From: an uncultured Bryobacterales bacterium
Lineage (GTDB): Bacteria; Acidobacteriota; Terriglobia; Bryobacterales; UBA6623
NCBI GenBank assembly: GCA_946887065.1
Contig: CAMPKL010000196.1
Location: 1 to 6,743, forward strand
Direction of reading: 5' to 3'
Length of the DNA: 6,743 nt
The notes beneath the pieces are model-generated. The model saw nothing but the letters and a program-made list of their open reading frames with translations. It was not told where the DNA came from and searched no databases. The position numbers were made by a program, and so were the translations under genes. Shown here piece by piece: positions 4,783 to 6,743 of the stretch (position 1 is its first letter; the number at the start of each line of letters is the position of its first letter).

Positions 4783-6624
4783 ATGGCTGAGGATAAGGAT
4801 CAACGGTCCGTTGAAGAGGTCCGTCAGAAAGTTGACGCTGCCTACGCGGCGTTCTTGCAGTACCGAAGTTTTTCTCAAGAACGGGTTGATGAGATCGTAG
4901 CCCATGTCGCGGCAGCTGCCCGGGCGAACTCCGCCCGCTTGGCGCAGCTGGCGGTCGACGAGACGGGCTACGGAAATGTCAAGGATAAGACGGCCAAGAA
5001 CCTTCTCGGCTGCGACACGCTGCACCGCTATATTGCGCCGCTGAAAACCGCGGGCATTGTGCGGCGCGATGAAGCGGCGGGCATCATCGAGATCGCCGAA
5101 CCGATGGGCGTGGTGGCGGCTATCTTGCCGACGACCAACCCGACATCAACCGCCATCTACAAAGTGCTGATCTCGCTGAAGGCGAGGAACGCAGTCGTGC
5201 TGAGCCCTCATCCGCGTGCGCGGCGCTGCACCTGCGAGACGGCAGCGATGCTGGCGGCCGCGGCGGAGGAAGCAGGCGCGCCAAAAGGCATCGTGCAGTG
5301 TGCCAACGAGGCAACCATCGGCGGCACGAACGAGCTGATGCGCCACAAGCGTACTAGCGTGATTTTGGCAACGGGCGGCCCCGGTATCGTGCGAGCGGCT
5401 TATGCGAGCGGCAAGCCGGCGTTGGGCGTGGGTCCCGGAAATGTTCCGGTGCTGATCGATTCGACAGCGAACCTGGACGATGCCATTCGCCAGGTGATCG
5501 AAGGCAAGAGCTTCGACTACGGCACGCTGTGCTCGAGCGAACAATCGATGGTCGTGGAAACGAAGCACCGCGACGATGTTTGGCGGCTGCTCAAGAGCAA
5601 CGATGCCTATGTCTGTACCGAACAGCAGTCGACGGCATTGGAGAAATTGCTGATCACTGAAGGGTTCCGCATCAACCCGGAATGCGTTGGCCAGGCAGCG
5701 CCGAAGATCGCGAAGATGGCCGGATTCTCGGTGGCGGAGACGACCAGGGTGTTGGCGGTGGAACTGAAGGGCATCGGACGCGAGCATCCACTGTCGGCGG
5801 AGAAGCTTTCGCCGGTGTTGTCGGTGGTGTTCGTTAAGGACTTCGAAGAAGGCATCGCGGCTTGCCGGGACATTTTGAACTTTGGAGGCCGCGGTCACAC
5901 CTGCGGCATCTATTCCACTTCGAAGCAAAACGTCGAGAAATTCGGTCTAGCGATGCCGGCGTTTCGAGTGCTCGTGAACACGCCGACGCCGCAAGGCTCG
6001 ACGGGAATCACCACGAACGTGGCGCCGTCGATGACGCTTGGCTGCGGCGCGATCGCGGGCAACTCAACGAGCGACAACGTCGGCCCGCTGAACCTGATCA
6101 ACTTGAAACGCGTGGCATTCAAGGTGCGCGAAGCCTCCGAGGCGTTTGAGAGCAAAGAGGGGCGCGCCTACTTGGCGAATCCCTCCGCTCCTGTGACCGC
6201 GCCGCAGCCGAAACTGGTTGCGCTCAACGCGCCGCCGCAGGCGCCGGGCGTCGTCGATCCGAAGCGGCCGGCGATCGCCAGTGCAGTGGAGAAATATCTG
6301 GCCAGTCGAGGCGTCGCTTCCGAGAAGGCTTATCCCAAGGGGACTGCGGATAGTTCGTTGCGATCGGTTGTCGAGGGAGTCGTCGACTCCTTCTTAGCCG
6401 GCGCCGCGCCGAGCGCAGCGCAGCCGCCGGTTGAGCAGAAGCAGGTAGCGGCGCCCAGCCCGCCGGCCGCGCCCGCCCCCGTCGCGGCGGGTTTTGTTTG
6501 CGAAGACGACGTGCGCCGAGCGCGGACGAAGGGCGAGCAGATTTACGTAAACAAGAAGACGATTATCACGCCGGCGGCGCGAGACTTGGCTTCGAGTAGC
6601 GCCGTCTTGGTTGAGACCGAATGA
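4783..6624 (+). CDS. CoA-acylating aldehyde dehydrogenase of a microcompartment (EutE/PduP-like) with long C-terminal extension
   Basis: The enzyme oxidises an aldehyde to acyl-CoA with NAD+, the central step of metabolosomes. The core (about 10-455) shows LPTTNPTSTAIYKVLISLKA (115-134), ILATGGPGIVRAAYASGKPA (194-213), GVGPGN (215-220), catalytic Cys250 in DYGTLCSSEQS (codon 5530-5532) and a C-terminal GCGAIAGNSTSDNVGPLNLI (420-439). At 613 residues it is about 150 longer than a usual EutE/PduP. The extension contains two amphipathic helices (about 494-511 and 524-538), an Ala/Pro linker (540-569) and a terminal EutQ-N-terminus-like module (570-613). There is no extra N-terminal targeting peptide, so the tail probably mediates encapsulation. 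The ATG lies 12 nt after the shell gene stop, has no evident Shine-Dalgarno sequence and shares its frame, so coupling is likely. The substrate aldehyde is unknown because no signature enzyme is in view. Confidence 0.93.
   Translation: MAEDKDQRSVEEVRQKVDAAYAAFLQYRSFSQERVDEIVAHVAAAARANSARLAQLAVDETGYGNVKDKTAKNLLGCDTLHRYIAPLKTAGIVRRDEAAGIIEIAEPMGVVAAILPTTNPTSTAIYKVLISLKARNAVVLSPHPRARRCTCETAAMLAAAAEEAGAPKGIVQCANEATIGGTNELMRHKRTSVILATGGPGIVRAAYASGKPALGVGPGNVPVLIDSTANLDDAIRQVIEGKSFDYGTLCSSEQSMVVETKHRDDVWRLLKSNDAYVCTEQQSTALEKLLITEGFRINPECVGQAAPKIAKMAGFSVAETTRVLAVELKGIGREHPLSAEKLSPVLSVVFVKDFEEGIAACRDILNFGGRGHTCGIYSTSKQNVEKFGLAMPAFRVLVNTPTPQGSTGITTNVAPSMTLGCGAIAGNSTSDNVGPLNLINLKRVAFKVREASEAFESKEGRAYLANPSAPVTAPQPKLVALNAPPQAPGVVDPKRPAIASAVEKYLASRGVASEKAYPKGTADSSLRSVVEGVVDSFLAGAAPSAAQPPVEQKQVAAPSPPAAPAPVAAGFVCEDDVRRARTKGEQIYVNKKTIITPAARDLASSSAVLVETE
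6256..6402 (+). other. Two candidate encapsulation-peptide helices in the aldehyde dehydrogenase tail
   Basis: Residues 494-511 (KRPAIASAVEKYLASRGV) place I498, A501/V502 and Y505/L506 on one face. Residues 524-538 (SSLRSVVEGVVDSFL) place L526, V529/V530, V533/V534 and F537/L538 on one face. The second is close to the short IVxxVxxxL-type amphipathic helices that target cargo to BMC shells. Both sit in Pro/Ala/Gly-rich linkers, as encapsulation peptides usually do. The helical pattern is read from sequence; the targeting role is inferred. Confidence 0.55.
6490..6621 (+). other. EutQ/EutT N-terminus-like module at the C-terminus of the aldehyde dehydrogenase
   Basis: Residues 570-613 read FVCEDDVRRARTKGEQIYV, then a lysine pair, then TIITPAARDLA and a hydrophobic end. 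From memory, Escherichia/Salmonella EutQ begins with a segment of the pattern LITANDIRAAHARGEQ...SIITPEAREVA, which aligns almost throughout. EutT has a looser version (FITEAWLR...RLTPSARELL). The shared core is an acidic DxR helix, a short basic strand and the TPxARxLA helix. This supports a BMC-specific accessory module fused to the enzyme. The alignment was made by eye and not computed. Confidence 0.6.
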
Positions 6625-6743
6625 GGAAGCGCTGGGTTTATCGCAGCTTCGACTCCGCCGCCGTTCGCCGCATCCAGAAAGAACACGGGCTCTCCGAGAC
6701 CCTTGCGATCGCGGAAATCCACCGGCTACGCCTGCTTGTCCAG
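6621..6743 (+). CDS. 5' end of a probable RecJ single-strand exonuclease gene (3'-truncated by window)
   Basis: Only 41 codons are visible. The ATG at 6621 overlaps the aldehyde dehydrogenase stop as ATGA, a typical translationally coupled junction. The N-terminus, RKRWVYRSFDSAAVRRIQKEHG (residues 2-23) followed by LSETLA, fits the usual RecJ opening: a tryptophan in a basic strand, then a helix and a 'glsp..A..L' turn. RecJ normally continues with an L..RG motif. Here the frame reads HRLRLLVQ instead, so the match weakens at the window edge. This may be divergence, a sequence indel or a different protein. If it is RecJ, it is a DNA repair enzyme unrelated to the compartment and merely sits downstream. 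Confidence 0.5.
   Translation, partial: MRKRWVYRSFDSAAVRRIQKEHGLSETLAIAEIHRLRLLVQ

Noticed and set aside
4495..5025. 176-codon open frame on the - strand across the shell/dehydrogenase junction
   Set aside because: It overlaps two well-supported genes and has an arginine-rich, featureless product.
5146..5928. 260-codon open frame on the - strand inside the aldehyde dehydrogenase gene
   Set aside because: It lies wholly antisense to a clearly conserved gene. Its His/Arg/Gln-rich translation has no recognisable domain, as expected for a shadow frame in GC-rich coding DNA.
1..6743. CRISPR arrays, tRNA or rRNA genes, insertion sequences
   Set aside because: No regularly spaced repeats, tRNA-like cloverleaf sequence, rRNA signature or transposase was seen; the gaps between genes are all under 150 bp.

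Overview
The window comes from a GC-rich bacterium (about 60% GC by eye). All seven genes lie on the + strand. The mix is an exported amidohydrolase, a DUF885 lipoprotein, a SPOR-domain protein and a small bacterial microcompartment (BMC) cluster beside housekeeping genes. This resembles Acidobacteria of the Solibacter/Bryobacter kind, but that placement is an inference from gene style; no rRNA or other taxonomic marker is present.

Layout. (1) Positions 1-200 hold the last ~65 codons of a cobyric acid synthase (cobQ, cobalamin synthesis). (2) An 81-bp gap carries an extended -10 promoter. It leads into a two-gene unit: an exported metal-dependent amidohydrolase (282-1595) and, 6 bp later, a DUF885 putative metallo-hydrolase lipoprotein (1602-3311). 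(3) After 104 bp with only a weak hairpin comes a bitopic membrane protein with an arginine-rich cytoplasmic head and a C-terminal peptidoglycan-binding SPOR domain (3416-4333). (4) A 146-bp gap holds a plausible extended -10 promoter and a strong Shine-Dalgarno sequence. It leads into the most interesting part: a hexameric BMC shell protein (4480-4770) and a CoA-acylating aldehyde dehydrogenase (4783-6624). (5) The aldehyde dehydrogenase stop codon overlaps the start of a gene that runs out of the window (6621-6743). Its N-terminus resembles RecJ.

How the genes work together. The shell protein and dehydrogenase form the irreducible part of a metabolosome: a shell tile plus the enzyme that turns a toxic or volatile aldehyde into acyl-CoA. 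No signature aldehyde-producing enzyme, phosphotransacylase, alcohol dehydrogenase or pentameric vertex protein is in view. The dehydrogenase is about 150 residues longer than a typical EutE/PduP. Its tail holds two amphipathic helices in disordered Ala/Pro linkers, which are candidate encapsulation peptides. It ends in a ~44-residue module resembling the N-terminus of EutQ (and, more loosely, EutT). The shell protein has lost the conserved lysine and the second glycine of the usual pore loop. The two genes are in the same frame, separated by one amber stop and four codons. These features make the pair the best candidate here for something not yet described.
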